In this document: in pieces, positions 51,169-59,666 of the stretch
Layout: each line of letters begins with the position of its first letter
Position numbering within the stretch: position 1 is the stretch's first letter
DNA from: Streptomyces olivaceus
Lineage (GTDB): Bacteria > Actinomycetota > Actinomycetes > Streptomycetales > Streptomycetaceae
Direction: 5' to 3'
Assembly (NCBI RefSeq): GCF_000721235.1
Contig: NZ_JOFH01000018.1
Coordinates: 62,001-126,000 of the forward strand
DNA length: 64,000 nt
Notes under the pieces: model-generated
The model's input: the letters and a program-made list of their open reading frames with translations, nothing else
What the model was told of the DNA's origin: nothing
Database searches by the model: none
Position numbers and translations under genes: made by a program

Positions 51169-51927
51169 TCAGATCGCCAGCGACAGCAGGACCGGCGCCG
51201 CGTTCCGGTTCAGCTCCTCCGCCGCCTCGCGCAGCCGGTGCGCGTGCTCCACCGGGAGGGACAGGGCCAGGCAGCCCGCGGCGGAGCCGGCGGTGAGCGG
51301 GACGGCCGCGCAGACCGTGCCCACCGCGTACTCCTGGAGGTCCAGCACGGGCACGGTGGGCGGCTGGGACTCCAGCCGGGAGAGCAGCAGGCGGTCACTC
51401 GTGATCGTGCGCGAGGTCAGCCGGGCCATCTTGTGCCGGGCCAGGTGGTCGCGGCGCCCGGCGTGGTCCAGCTGGGTCAGCAGGCTCTTGCCGACCGCGG
51501 TGGCGTGCGCCGAGACCCGGAAGTCCACCCACTCGTTCACCCTGGGCGCGGCCGGGCTGTCGGCGTACTGGGTGACGCTGACCTCGCCGTCGACGTACCG
51601 GCTGATGTAGACGGCGGCGCCCACGGAGTCGCGCAGCCGGTCCAGGGTGCGCTGGAGGCGCTCGCGCAGCGCGGCCTCGCGGTCGTGCGCCGAACCCGGC
51701 CGGGCCAGGACGTCCCCGGTGACGTACGCCCCGTCGGCGGTCTGCTCGACGTATCCCTCGCGGCGCAGCATGCGCAGCAGGGGGAGGAGCCGTTTCCGGG
51801 CGATGCCCGAGTCGCGGGCGAGGTCGGTGCCGGTCACTCCGGAGGTGTGCCGCGCCACCGTCTCCAGGACGCGCAGGGCGTCCTGGGCCGAGTGGTGCGG
51901 CGCGGTCGGCTTGTGCTGCAGCGCCAC
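51169..51927 (-). CDS. IclR-family transcriptional regulator
   Basis: This 252-residue regulator has an N-terminal winged helix (about 14-72: 'DALRVLETVARHTSGVTGTDLARDSGIARKRLLPLLRMLRREGYVEQ'). A GAF-like effector domain follows, with 'RVSAHATAVGKSLL' and 'VGTVCAAVPLTAGSAAGCLALSLP', the last part being the IclR family hallmark. GTG 51927 follows AGGAG. It lies downstream of the ehu-like ABC operon on the same strand, separated by a terminator hairpin, and could regulate that uptake locus or the LPMO region; no direct evidence is available. Confidence 0.85.
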   Translation of the reverse strand: MALQHKPTAPHHSAQDALRVLETVARHTSGVTGTDLARDSGIARKRLLPLLRMLRREGYVEQTADGAYVTGDVLARPGSAHDREAALRERLQRTLDRLRDSVGAAVYISRYVDGEVSVTQYADSPAAPRVNEWVDFRVSAHATAVGKSLLTQLDHAGRRDHLARHKMARLTSRTITSDRLLLSRLESQPPTVPVLDLQEYAVGTVCAAVPLTAGSAAGCLALSLPVEHAHRLREAAEELNRNAAPVLLSLAI

Positions 51928-52123
51928 GGTGGTCTCCTGCTGCGCTCGGTAGGCCCTGCCCCTGTCCCTGCCTGTGCCCCCGCTCCGGACAGCGGATCTG
52001 CGTGTCGGATCCCTTTCACGATAGCCGCCAAGCGGCCTTCCGCGAGGGGGTGTTGACGGGATTCCGGTTCGGTGTTCCGGGGCTGCCAGCTGCACCGCTG
52101 ACCCTCTGGCATATGACAGCGGT

Positions 52124-52159
52124 CTGCCCCAACGCTCCGACCTCGGAGCATCGGGGCAG
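52124..52159 (-). terminator. Strong hairpin terminator after the ehu-like operon
   Basis: This perfect nested inverted repeat, CTGCCCC-aac-GCTCCGA-cc-TCGGAGC-atc-GGGGCAG, forms a long stem-loop 51 bases downstream of the last ABC gene. It ends the ehu-like operon before the IclR gene. Confidence 0.75.
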
Positions 52160-52210
52160 TGACACCGGGTGTCCGGAGACCCGCGCTACAGGATCGGACT
52201 CAGGATCGGA

Positions 52211-52996
52211 CTACAGGACCGCGCTGAGGAACTCCCGCGTCCGGTCGTGCTCCGGCTCGCTGAAGATCTTCTCCGGCGGACCGGCCTCGATGACCCGGCC
52301 CGAGTCGAACATCAGGACCTGGTCCGAGATGTCCCGGGCGAAGTTCATCTCGTGGGTCACGCAGAGCATGGTGATGTCCGTGGTGCGCGCGATGTCCCGC
52401 AGCAGGTCCAGAACGCCCGCGACCAGCTCCGGGTCGAGCGCCGAGGTCACCTCGTCGAGGAGCAGCACCTTGGGCCGCATCGCCAGCGCCCGGGCGATCG
52501 CCACCCGCTGCTGCTGGCCGCCGGAGAGCTGGGCCGGATGCGCGTCGCACTTGTCGGCGAGGCCGACCATGTCGAGCAGCCCCTTGGCGCGCTCCACCGC
52601 CTCGTCCTTGGACAGGCCGAGCACGGTGACCGGCGCCTCGGTGATGTTGCGCAGCACCGTCATGTTCGGGAACAGGTTGAACTGCTGGAACACCATCCCG
52701 ATCTGCTTGCGCGCCTCCCGCCGCTCCTTCTCGGTCGCCGGGAAGAGCTTCTGCCCGTCCACGGTGATCGTGCCCTCGTCGGGCTTGAGCAGCGTCATCA
52801 GCAGCCGCAGGATCGTCGTCTTGCCCGAGCCGGACGGCCCGATCAGGGTGACGTGCTTGCCGGCGTCCACGGCGAAGTCGAGGTTGTCGAGCACGGTGTT
52901 GGACCCGAACCGCTTGGTGACCTGCTCCAGCCGGATCAGCTCGCCGCCACCCTGCTCCGGGCTCTTCTCGGGGTTGGGAAGGGTTTCAGTGGACAA
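52211..52996 (-). CDS. ehuA: ABC transporter ATP-binding protein, ectoine/polar amino acid type (EhuA-like)
   Basis: This 261-residue ABC ATPase has Walker A GPSGSGKT, Q-loop MVFQQFNLFPN, signature LSGGQQQR, Walker B VLLLDEVTSAL (D followed by E) and H-loop VTHEM. The size and 'FNLFPNMTVLRNI' type are those of polar amino acid/ectoine importers. TTG 52996 overlaps the last codons of the permease gene and has GGAG seven bases upstream. It is the last gene of the ehuBCDA-like operon. Ectoine specificity is inferred from the binding protein; amino-acid specificity is the alternative. Confidence 0.85.
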   Translation of the reverse strand: MSTETLPNPEKSPEQGGGELIRLEQVTKRFGSNTVLDNLDFAVDAGKHVTLIGPSGSGKTTILRLLMTLLKPDEGTITVDGQKLFPATEKERREARKQIGMVFQQFNLFPNMTVLRNITEAPVTVLGLSKDEAVERAKGLLDMVGLADKCDAHPAQLSGGQQQRVAIARALAMRPKVLLLDEVTSALDPELVAGVLDLLRDIARTTDITMLCVTHEMNFARDISDQVLMFDSGRVIEAGPPEKIFSEPEHDRTREFLSAVL

Positions 52997-53636
52997 GGCG
53001 TCGCTCCAGGGCTCGCAGGGCAAGGGAGGCCAGGTAGGAAATGATGATGAAGGCCACACCGATCACCGTCAGGGGCTCGGTGAACTGGAAGTTCTGCTGC
53101 GAGAACAGGCGTGCCTCGCCGAGCATCTCCAGCACCGTGATCGCCATCAGCAGCGGCGTGTCCTTCAGCATGGAGATCACGTAGTTGCCGAGGGCGGGCA
53201 CCACCCTGCGGATCGCCTGCGGCAGGATGACCGCCGTCCACGTCCGCCCGAGCGGCAGGTTCAGCGCCGTCGCGGCCTCCCACTGGCCGACCGGCACCCC
53301 CTCGATGCCGGCCCGGTAGACCTGCATCGTGTACGTCGAGTAGTGCAGGCCGATGGCGACCACACCGGTGGTGAGCGCCGAGAACGTGATGTTCCACTCG
53401 GGCAGCACGTAGAAGAGGAAGAACAGCTGCACCAGCAGCGGCGTGTTCCGGATGAACTCGGTGACCACGCCGACCGGCCAGGTCACCCAGCGGCTCGGCA
53501 CCCGCATCAGCAGCGCCCACACCAGGCCGAGGCCGAAGGAGACCAGCGAGCCGAGGACCAGGATCTGCAGGGTGACCAGCAGACCGTCCCAGAAGTGCGG
53601 CATGAAGTCGGAGACCGCGCTCCAGTCCCAGTTCAC
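52986..53636 (-). CDS. ehuD: ABC transporter permease (EhuD-like)
   Basis: This 216-residue inner-membrane permease of the His/Glu/Gln/Arg type (HEQRo) has about five helices and the EAA loop 'EAATALNLPLGRTWTAVILPQAIRR', which contacts the ATPase. GTG 53636 overlaps the EhuC-like stop (GTGA), and its 3' end overlaps the ATPase start, so the proteins are made in stoichiometric amounts. It would form the heterodimeric channel with the other permease. Confidence 0.87.
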   Translation of the reverse strand: MNWDWSAVSDFMPHFWDGLLVTLQILVLGSLVSFGLGLVWALLMRVPSRWVTWPVGVVTEFIRNTPLLVQLFFLFYVLPEWNITFSALTTGVVAIGLHYSTYTMQVYRAGIEGVPVGQWEAATALNLPLGRTWTAVILPQAIRRVVPALGNYVISMLKDTPLLMAITVLEMLGEARLFSQQNFQFTEPLTVIGVAFIIISYLASLALRALERRLVH

Positions 53637-54334
53637 GACACACCACTTCCCTCAGGCACGCGCACGGCCGCCGTCTTCTTCCGCGGGGCCTTGCCGACGC
53701 CCGCCTTCAGCTTCTTCTCCAGGCCGCGCATCACCCGCGTGAGCAGGAACGCGATCACGAAGTAGATCAGCAGGATGTACGTGTAGATCTCCGCGCTCTC
53801 CTGCAACGCCAGGCGCACCAGGTTGCCGCTGAACGCGAGGTCGCCCATGCCCATGATCGAGACCAGGGCGGTGCCCTTGAGCAGCTCGATCAGCAGGTTG
53901 GAGAAGGGCGGGATCATCTCCGGCACGGCCTGCGGCAGCATGATCAGCTTCATCCGCTGCCAGGGCGTGAAGCTGAGGGCGATGCCGCCCTCCTTCTGCG
54001 CCGGGTCCACCGCGGCGAGCGCGCCGCGCACGATCTCGGAGCCGTACGCCCCGTAGGTCAGACCCAGCGCCAGCGTGCCCGCCCACATCGGCACCAGCTG
54101 CCAGCCGAAGGCCGGCGGCAGCACGAAGAAGACCCAGAAGATCATCACCAGCGCGGAGGTGCCGCGGAACACCTCGGTGTAGAGGCCCGCGAGGAAGCGG
54201 ACGATCCACAGCCGGTGGGTGCGTGCCACGCCGACCACGAAGGAGACGCCGGCCGCGAGGAGCGAGCTGAAGAAGAGCAGCTGGATCGTGACCCAGATGC
54301 CCTGGAGTACGAGTTCCCACAGTCCCGAGGTCAT
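53633..54334 (-). CDS. ehuC: ABC transporter permease (EhuC-like)
   Basis: This 233-residue permease has about five transmembrane helices and an EAA loop ('EGGIALSFTPWQRMKLIMLPQAVPEM'). A basic C-terminal tail ('KKLKAGVGKAPRKK') is cytoplasmic. ATG 54334 overlaps the binding-protein stop by four bases (ATGA). It pairs with the EhuD-like permease to move the substrate delivered by the EhuB-like lipoprotein. Confidence 0.87.
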   Translation of the reverse strand: MTSGLWELVLQGIWVTIQLLFFSSLLAAGVSFVVGVARTHRLWIVRFLAGLYTEVFRGTSALVMIFWVFFVLPPAFGWQLVPMWAGTLALGLTYGAYGSEIVRGALAAVDPAQKEGGIALSFTPWQRMKLIMLPQAVPEMIPPFSNLLIELLKGTALVSIMGMGDLAFSGNLVRLALQESAEIYTYILLIYFVIAFLLTRVMRGLEKKLKAGVGKAPRKKTAAVRVPEGSGVS

Positions 54335-55260
54335 CCGCCGCAGAGCTCCTTCGCGGTCAGATCCGTCATCTCTTCCTCGGAGAAACCGAAGGGCCTGAGG
54401 ATGCGCAGCAGCTCGCCGCTCTTCTTGAGCTTCTGCAGCTCGACGTTGAACGCGTCCCGCAGGTTGGTCTCGTCCGGGCGGAAGGCGAAGGCGCCGCCGT
54501 CGACATGGGGCTTGCCGCCGACGAGCGGTGCGAAGGGCTCGGTCGCCTCGGCCTTGCTGGACTTCTTCACCACTTCGCGGACGGTCAGTGCCGTGCCCGC
54601 GAAGACGTCCACGCGCCCGGCCTCGACGGCGTTGAGGCCGGCCACCTGGTCGGGGACGATCAGGATCTCGTCCTCCTTGTACCCGTGCTCCACCGCGTAG
54701 GCGATCTCGGCGTAGCCGGTGCCGGTCGCGAACTTGGCCTTCTTCTCGACGACGTCCCGGTAGTTGTGCAGCCCGAGCGGGTTGCCCTTGCGCACGATGT
54801 ACGCGTCGAGCATCTGGTAGTCCGGGTCGGAGAAGATGACCTGCTGGCAGCGGTCGGCGTTGATGTACATCCCGGCCGCCACGACGTCGAACTGCTGCGA
54901 CGCCAGCCCCGGCACGAGGGAGCCGAACTCCGTCGGCACCGGCTGCACCCGGTCCACTCCGAGCCGCTTGAAGATGACCTTCGCCAGCTCCGGTGCCTCG
55001 CCGGTCAGCTCGCCGTTCTTGTCGATGTACCCGAAGGGGACCTCGCCCGCGATGCCGAGCCGGGCCACACCCTGGGCCCGGATCCGGTCGAGCAGGTCAC
55101 CCCCCTTCACGTCGGAGGCGGTGGCCACCCGCGAGCAGCCCGCCGCGCCCAGTGCACCGAGCGCCGCGACCCCCGCGAGCAGCGACCGGCGAGTGGGCCC
55201 GGCTGTGTGGGGCCTATGGTCGGATATCCCCAATGTAGGGGTTCTGTGTGGTGGAGCCAT
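54331..55260 (-). CDS. ehuB: Ectoine/hydroxyectoine-type substrate-binding lipoprotein (EhuB-like)
   Basis: This 309-residue binding protein has a twin-Arg (TRRSLL) plus lipobox (LGAAGC, Cys42) export signal and a family-3 solute-binding fold: 'GVARLGIAGEVPFGYIDKNGELTGEAPELAKVIFKRLGVDRVQ', 'VVAAGMYINADRCQQVIFSDPDYQ' and 'AEIAYAVEHGYKEDEI'. The 'AGMYINADRC' block is characteristic of EhuB proteins for ectoine and hydroxyectoine. It heads the ehuBCDA-like operon. ATG 55260 lacks a clear ribosome site. An amino acid ligand cannot be excluded. Confidence 0.85.
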   Translation of the reverse strand: MAPPHRTPTLGISDHRPHTAGPTRRSLLAGVAALGALGAAGCSRVATASDVKGGDLLDRIRAQGVARLGIAGEVPFGYIDKNGELTGEAPELAKVIFKRLGVDRVQPVPTEFGSLVPGLASQQFDVVAAGMYINADRCQQVIFSDPDYQMLDAYIVRKGNPLGLHNYRDVVEKKAKFATGTGYAEIAYAVEHGYKEDEILIVPDQVAGLNAVEAGRVDVFAGTALTVREVVKKSSKAEATEPFAPLVGGKPHVDGGAFAFRPDETNLRDAFNVELQKLKKSGELLRILRPFGFSEEEMTDLTAKELCGG

Positions 55261-55377
55261 GGGCGCGCAGCTACCCGATGGGGCACGGGTTATGCCGATC
55301 TTTTTCAGTCCGAGACCTGGGCCGACACGGCACGGCGCTCTTGACCGGGGGGCCGCCGAACCACTGCCATGGAGGGT

Positions 55378-55872
55378 ATGGCTGATCGCTACATCGAAGT
55401 CTCGCTGGTCAAGCGCGGAATCACCTGCACGGCCCAACTGCTCGACGACCGGGCCCCGATCACCTGCGCGGCCGTCTGGGACGCGCTCCCCCTCGGCGGC
55501 GACGTGTATCACGCCAAATACGCGCGCAACGAGATCTACGCCCTCTTCCCGCCCTTCGCGGCATCCGAACCACCGCTGGAGAATCCGACGGTAACGCCTA
55601 TTCCGGGCGACCTGTGCTATTTCGCCTTCGCCGGTGCCGAGTTGGGCACCAAGGCGTACGGCTACGACCGCGAGGTCCGCCCCGGCACCACCCTCGTCGA
55701 CCTCGCCCTCTTCTACGAGCGCAACAACCTGCTCCTCAACGCCGACGTCGGCTGGGTCCCGGGCACGGTCTGGGGCCAGATCACGGAGGGCCTCACCGTC
55801 ATGGCCGAGGCCTGCAACGACCTGTGGCGCACGGGTGCGGAGGGAGAAACCCTCAGCTTCCGAAGGGCGTAA
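55378..55872 (+). CDS. DUF3830 protein (cyclophilin-like fold)
   Basis: This predicts 164 residues with 'YIEVSLVKRGITCTAQLLDDRAPITCAAVWDALPLGGDVYHAKYARNEIY', followed by 'GDLCYFAFAG' and 'ERNNLLLNADVGWVPGTVWGQITEGL', as in DUF3830 proteins with a cyclophilin-like beta barrel. They are often next to amidase/hydantoinase and transporter genes for cyclic or N-acylated compounds, as here. ATG 55378 matches the usual MADRYIEV start; ATG 55369, three codons upstream, is possible. It is divergent from the ehuB gene. Confidence 0.85.
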   Translation: MADRYIEVSLVKRGITCTAQLLDDRAPITCAAVWDALPLGGDVYHAKYARNEIYALFPPFAASEPPLENPTVTPIPGDLCYFAFAGAELGTKAYGYDREVRPGTTLVDLALFYERNNLLLNADVGWVPGTVWGQITEGLTVMAEACNDLWRTGAEGETLSFRRA

Positions 55873-56032
55873 CCCCGCCCGGCCGCCGCTGCGGGCAGTC
55901 GTGCCGCTGGGGCGGCACGGGTGGGCGCAGCGGCACCCCGCAAGCGCCGGGCCGCGCGACCCACCCCCGCCCCGCCCCCACCCCGGCGCACTACTCGGCG
56001 GACGCACACCGCCCCCACCTCACCCGCGCCGG

Positions 56033-57424
56033 TCACGCCCCGGCCGACGCCACCCCTGCCCCGTACAACGCATGCGCGGCCCGCAACACCAGATCATCCC
56101 GATGCCGGGCCGCGACGATCTGGAGCCCGACGGGCAACCCGTCCCCGTCGCTCCCGACAGGCACCGTCCCCGCCGGCTGCTGCGTGAGATTGAACGGATA
56201 CGTGAACGGCGTCCACCCCGTCCACCTCCGGTACCCCGCCCCCTTCGGCACCTCCACCCCCGCCTCGAACGCCGTGATCGGCAGCGTCGGCGTCACCAGC
56301 AGGTCGTACTCCTGGTGGAAGACCCCCATCCGCCGCCCCAGCTCCATCCGGGCGTCCACCGCGGCCAGGTACTGCAGCGCCGAGTACCGGGCCCCGGCCC
56401 CCACGATCTCCCGCAGCCCGGGGTCGAGCAGCTCCCGCTGCGCCGCCCGCAGGTGCTGCACCACCCGCGCCGCCCCGCTGAACCACAGCGCGTGGAACGC
56501 CTCCACCGGGTCCGTGAAGTCGGGGTCGGTCTCCGTCACGTACGCGCCCAGTTCCGCCAGCCGCTCCACCGCCCGCCGTACCGCCCCGGCCACCGCGGGG
56601 CGCACCGCCACCTGCCCGCCGAGTGTGGGCGAGTACGCCACCCGCAGCCCGCGCACCCCGCCCGACAGGGCCTCGGTGTAGGACCCGGGCGCCGGGCCGA
56701 GCGCCGACCAGTCGCGGGCGTCCGGGGCACCGATCACGTCCAGCATCAGCGCCGCGTCCGCCGCGTCCCGGGTCATCGGGCCGACGTGCGCGAGTGTGCC
56801 GAAGGCGCTCGCGGGGTACAGCGGCACCCGGCCGTACGTCGGTTTCAGGCCGAAGATTCCGCAGAAGGACGCCGGGATGCGCACGCTGCCCCCGCCGTCC
56901 GTGCCCAGCGCCAGCGGCCCCGCGCCGAGCGCCACGGCCGCCGCCGCGCCCCCGCTGGAACCGCCCGCGGTACGGGACGGGTCGTGCGGGTTGCGGGTGA
57001 CGCCGGAGAGCGGCGAGTCCGTCACGCCCTTCCAGCCGTACTCCGGCGTCGTCGTCTTGCCGACGAAGACCGCGCCGTGCTCGCGCAGCCGGGCGACGGA
57101 CGGCGCGTCCTCCTCCCAGGGGCCGTCCGGCGAGACGGCCCGGGAGCCGCGCAGGGTGGGATGGCCGCGCGTCAGCAGGATGTCCTTGACCGTGACCGGT
57201 ACGCCGTCCAGCAGTCCGCCCGGCTCCCCGCGACGCCACCGCTCCTCGGCCCGCGCGGCCTGGTCGAGCGCCTCCTCGCCGGTCAGCCGGACGAAGGCGT
57301 TCACCTCCGGCTGGATCCGCTCGGCGCGCGCCAGTGCCGCCCGGGTTGCTTCGACTGGGCTGAATGCGCCCTTGCGGTAGCCGTCGACGAGCTGTACAGC
57401 GGTCAGCTCAGTGAGGTCGGTCAT
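56033..57424 (-). CDS. Amidase signature family protein
   Basis: This 463-residue amidase has the Ser-cisSer-Lys triad: Lys80 in 'DGVPVTVKDI', Ser156 in 'AGGSSGGAAAAVA' and nucleophile Ser180 in 'GTDGGGSVRIPAS'. Members hydrolyse amides, including aryl and cyclic acid amides. It stands with a 2-hydroxyacid dehydrogenase, DUF3830 and maleate-isomerase-type enzymes next to an ehu-type transporter, so it probably breaks down the imported compound or a related amide. ATG 57424 follows GGGAGGG. Confidence 0.92.
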   Translation of the reverse strand: MTDLTELTAVQLVDGYRKGAFSPVEATRAALARAERIQPEVNAFVRLTGEEALDQAARAEERWRRGEPGGLLDGVPVTVKDILLTRGHPTLRGSRAVSPDGPWEEDAPSVARLREHGAVFVGKTTTPEYGWKGVTDSPLSGVTRNPHDPSRTAGGSSGGAAAAVALGAGPLALGTDGGGSVRIPASFCGIFGLKPTYGRVPLYPASAFGTLAHVGPMTRDAADAALMLDVIGAPDARDWSALGPAPGSYTEALSGGVRGLRVAYSPTLGGQVAVRPAVAGAVRRAVERLAELGAYVTETDPDFTDPVEAFHALWFSGAARVVQHLRAAQRELLDPGLREIVGAGARYSALQYLAAVDARMELGRRMGVFHQEYDLLVTPTLPITAFEAGVEVPKGAGYRRWTGWTPFTYPFNLTQQPAGTVPVGSDGDGLPVGLQIVAARHRDDLVLRAAHALYGAGVASAGA

Positions 57425-57445
57425 GCAGCACCCTCCCGCGATCTC

Positions 57446-57640
57446 TGGTCCGTCGGTGTCCGGGTGCGCGGGCCCGCCGGTGCCGGAGCACGGTCCCGCG
57501 TCGGTGCCGGGGCCGTGGGGCGCGCGTCGGGGCCGTGCGGCCCGAGTCGGTGTCGGCGCCGGGCGCGCGGCCCGGGCCGGTCGGTATCGGTGCCGTGCGC
57601 CCGGCCCGGGTCGGTGTCGGTGCCGGGCGTGCGGCCGGTC
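57446..57640. repeat. Degenerate G+C-rich repeats between amidase and dehydrogenase
   Basis: The 215 bases between the amidase start and the dehydrogenase stop hold many near-copies of CGGTGTCGGTGCCGGG and GTGCGCCCGGCCCGG-like words, best described as degenerate tandem repeats of about 54 bases. No gene or clear promoter is visible. Slippage or a complex operator may explain it. Confidence 0.5.
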
Positions 57641-58586
57641 AGTGGCCCGGTACGTAGCCGCGCTTCTTGTCGACCACGTTCTCCAGTGGTCCGCCGGCCG
57701 CCCAGCTCTCGAACAACTCCACGAACTGCGCGCCCAGTTCGTCCCGCCAGCCGATGGTGTCCCCGCTCATGTGCGGCGAGACGATCAGCTCCGGCACCCG
57801 CCACAGGTCACTGTCCGGCGCGAGCGGTTCGCTGTTCAGCACGTCCAGCGCGGCGCCCGCGATCCGGTGCCCGGTCAGCGCGTCGACGAGGTCGTCCTCG
57901 ACGACCAGCTGCCCTCGCCCCACGTTCACGAACCGCGCGGAGGGCTGCATCAGACCGAACCGCCGGGCGTCGAACATGCCCCGGGTGTCGTCGGTGAGCG
58001 GTGCCGCGGCGACCACCCAGTCGGCCCCGGCGAGCAGCTGGTCCAGCTCCTCCGGTCCGTGCACGCCGGGGCGCGCGGTGCGGCCGACGAGCGCCGTGGT
58101 GATGCCGAGCGCCGTCAGGGTCTGCGCGACCGCCCGCCCGATCGGCCCCGAGCCGACCACGCAGGCACGGGTCCCGGCCACCCGCATCGACTCGCGGTGC
58201 CGCCAGGTCCGCTCGCCCTGCAGGCGCAGCGTCCGGGGCAGGTCCTTGGCCATCGCCAGGACGAGGGCGGCGACGTACTCGGCGATCGGCCGGTCGAAGA
58301 CACCGCGCGCGTTGGTCACCACCGTGTCCGAGTCGGCCAGCTCCGGGCACATCAGGTGGTCCACCCCGGCGCTCGCCGTGTGCACCCAGCGCGGCCGGGG
58401 GCCCTTTCCGGGCCACGCCTCGCGGACCGCGTGCGAGGCGAAGTCCCACACGAGCAGCACGTCGGCCTCAGGCAGCCGGTCGGCCAGCGTCGTCCCGTCG
58501 GCGTGCTCGACGCGGGCCCGGCCGGTGAGCCGGCCCAGCCGGGGGAGGGGTTCGGCGTCCAGGACGAGGAGCGTGGGCGTGGTCAT
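57639..58586 (-). CDS. D-2-hydroxyacid dehydrogenase
   Basis: This 315-residue NAD-dependent dehydrogenase has the Rossmann segment 'ACVVGSGPIGRAVAQTL', 'ADWVVAAAPLTDDTRGMFDARR', an Arg in 'FVNVGRGQLV' (catalytic Arg region), the 'LDVLNSEPLAPDSDLWRVPELIVSPH' Glu/His pair and a 'FDRPIAEYVAALVLAM' helix. It reduces 2-keto acids to D-hydroxy acids or the reverse. Its own ribosome site is GGAG in ACGGAGACAGG. It is upstream of the amidase on the same strand, with about 210 repetitive bases between them. Confidence 0.92.
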   Translation of the reverse strand: MTTPTLLVLDAEPLPRLGRLTGRARVEHADGTTLADRLPEADVLLVWDFASHAVREAWPGKGPRPRWVHTASAGVDHLMCPELADSDTVVTNARGVFDRPIAEYVAALVLAMAKDLPRTLRLQGERTWRHRESMRVAGTRACVVGSGPIGRAVAQTLTALGITTALVGRTARPGVHGPEELDQLLAGADWVVAAAPLTDDTRGMFDARRFGLMQPSARFVNVGRGQLVVEDDLVDALTGHRIAGAALDVLNSEPLAPDSDLWRVPELIVSPHMSGDTIGWRDELGAQFVELFESWAAGGPLENVVDKKRGYVPGH

Positions 58587-58796
58587 CGGCAGGCCTGTCT
58601 CCGTGCGGGAGGAACGGGGGGAGCAACTGCGGAAAAAGGGGGCGTTTCAGGAGTTGACGCGGAAGTTAACCGGCTGTTGACCTGGAGGTGACGCGGGCGG
58701 ATTGACCACGCTCGCACCAGAACCTACCTTCGTCAACACGGCCGTGTGTAACGGTGCGTTGCCTTCTCGTTCCTCAGTGTGAGGCCGGTGCGTGCC

Positions 58797-59666
58797 ATGG
58801 ACATCTCCTTTCTCGGCGGACCCGCTCCGCAACGCGGGGTCGGCGTGGTCGCCCCGTTCGACTTCGCACTCGATCGCGAGCTGTGGCGATGGGTGCCCGA
58901 CGAGGTCTCGCTGCACATGACGCGGACGCCCTTCGTCCCCGTCGAGGTCAGTCTGGACCTGGCCCGAATGGTCAGTGAGCACGAAACGCTCGGCGAGGCG
59001 GTGCGCACGCTCAACGCCATCGCCCCCGAGGTCGTCGCCTACGCCTGCACCTCGGGCAGCTTCGTGGGCGGCATCGCCGGTGAGCGGGCCATGTGCGAGG
59101 CCATGACCTGGGCGGGCGCGGTCCCGTCCGTGACCACCTCCGGCGCGCTCCTCGACGCGCTGGCCGAGCTGGGCGTACGCCGGGTCGCACTGGTGACGCC
59201 GTACACCGTCTCCGTGACCCGTGCGCTGGAGGCGTACGTCGCCGAGGCCGGCGTGACGATCTCCGGTTGCGCCTACATGGGGCTGACCCGGCACATCTGG
59301 AAGGTGCCGTACCGCGACGTCGCCGACATGGCCCGCCGGGCGGTGCCGGTCGAGGGCGCGGCGGACGCCCTGTTCATCTCCTGCACCAACCTCCCCACCT
59401 ACGACGTCATCCCGCAGCTGGAGGCCGAGCTGCGGATCCCGGTGATCTCGGCCAACCAAGTGACGATGTGGGCGGCACTGCGCCGACTGGGTACCCCTGC
59501 GGTGGGGCCGTACCAGGCGCTGACCGATCCGTCCGCGCGCATCGGCCCCACGGTGCCGGGCCCGGTGGGTCCGGCGGTGGCGGGGCCGCTCGGTCCCGCG
59601 GTGGCGGACATGCCGGGCGTCGGTGACGGCCCCGACACGGAACAGCAGCAGGAAGGGTGGACATGA
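58797..59666 (+). CDS. Maleate isomerase / arylmalonate decarboxylase-family protein A
   Basis: This 289-residue Asp/Glu racemase-superfamily protein has a first cysteine motif 'YACTSGSFVGG' and a second 'FISCTNLPTYD', the two thiols that flank substrates in maleate cis-trans isomerases. It has 'LVTPYTVSVTRALE' and 'VISANQVTMWAALRRLG', typical of the family. The C-terminal 40 residues are a Gly/Pro/Val-rich repeat. ATG 58797 is preferred; GTG 58779 is possible. Some members (EutA) act in ectoine utilisation, matching the ehu-like transporter. It overlaps the next gene by four bases. Confidence 0.85.
   Translation: MDISFLGGPAPQRGVGVVAPFDFALDRELWRWVPDEVSLHMTRTPFVPVEVSLDLARMVSEHETLGEAVRTLNAIAPEVVAYACTSGSFVGGIAGERAMCEAMTWAGAVPSVTTSGALLDALAELGVRRVALVTPYTVSVTRALEAYVAEAGVTISGCAYMGLTRHIWKVPYRDVADMARRAVPVEGAADALFISCTNLPTYDVIPQLEAELRIPVISANQVTMWAALRRLGTPAVGPYQALTDPSARIGPTVPGPVGPAVAGPLGPAVADMPGVGDGPDTEQQQEGWT

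Noticed and set aside
52211..55260. GluABCD glutamate uptake operon
   Set aside because: The binding protein has the EhuB-type 'AGMYINADRC' block and the order is binding protein, permease, permease, ATPase; the Glu system usually has the ATPase first.
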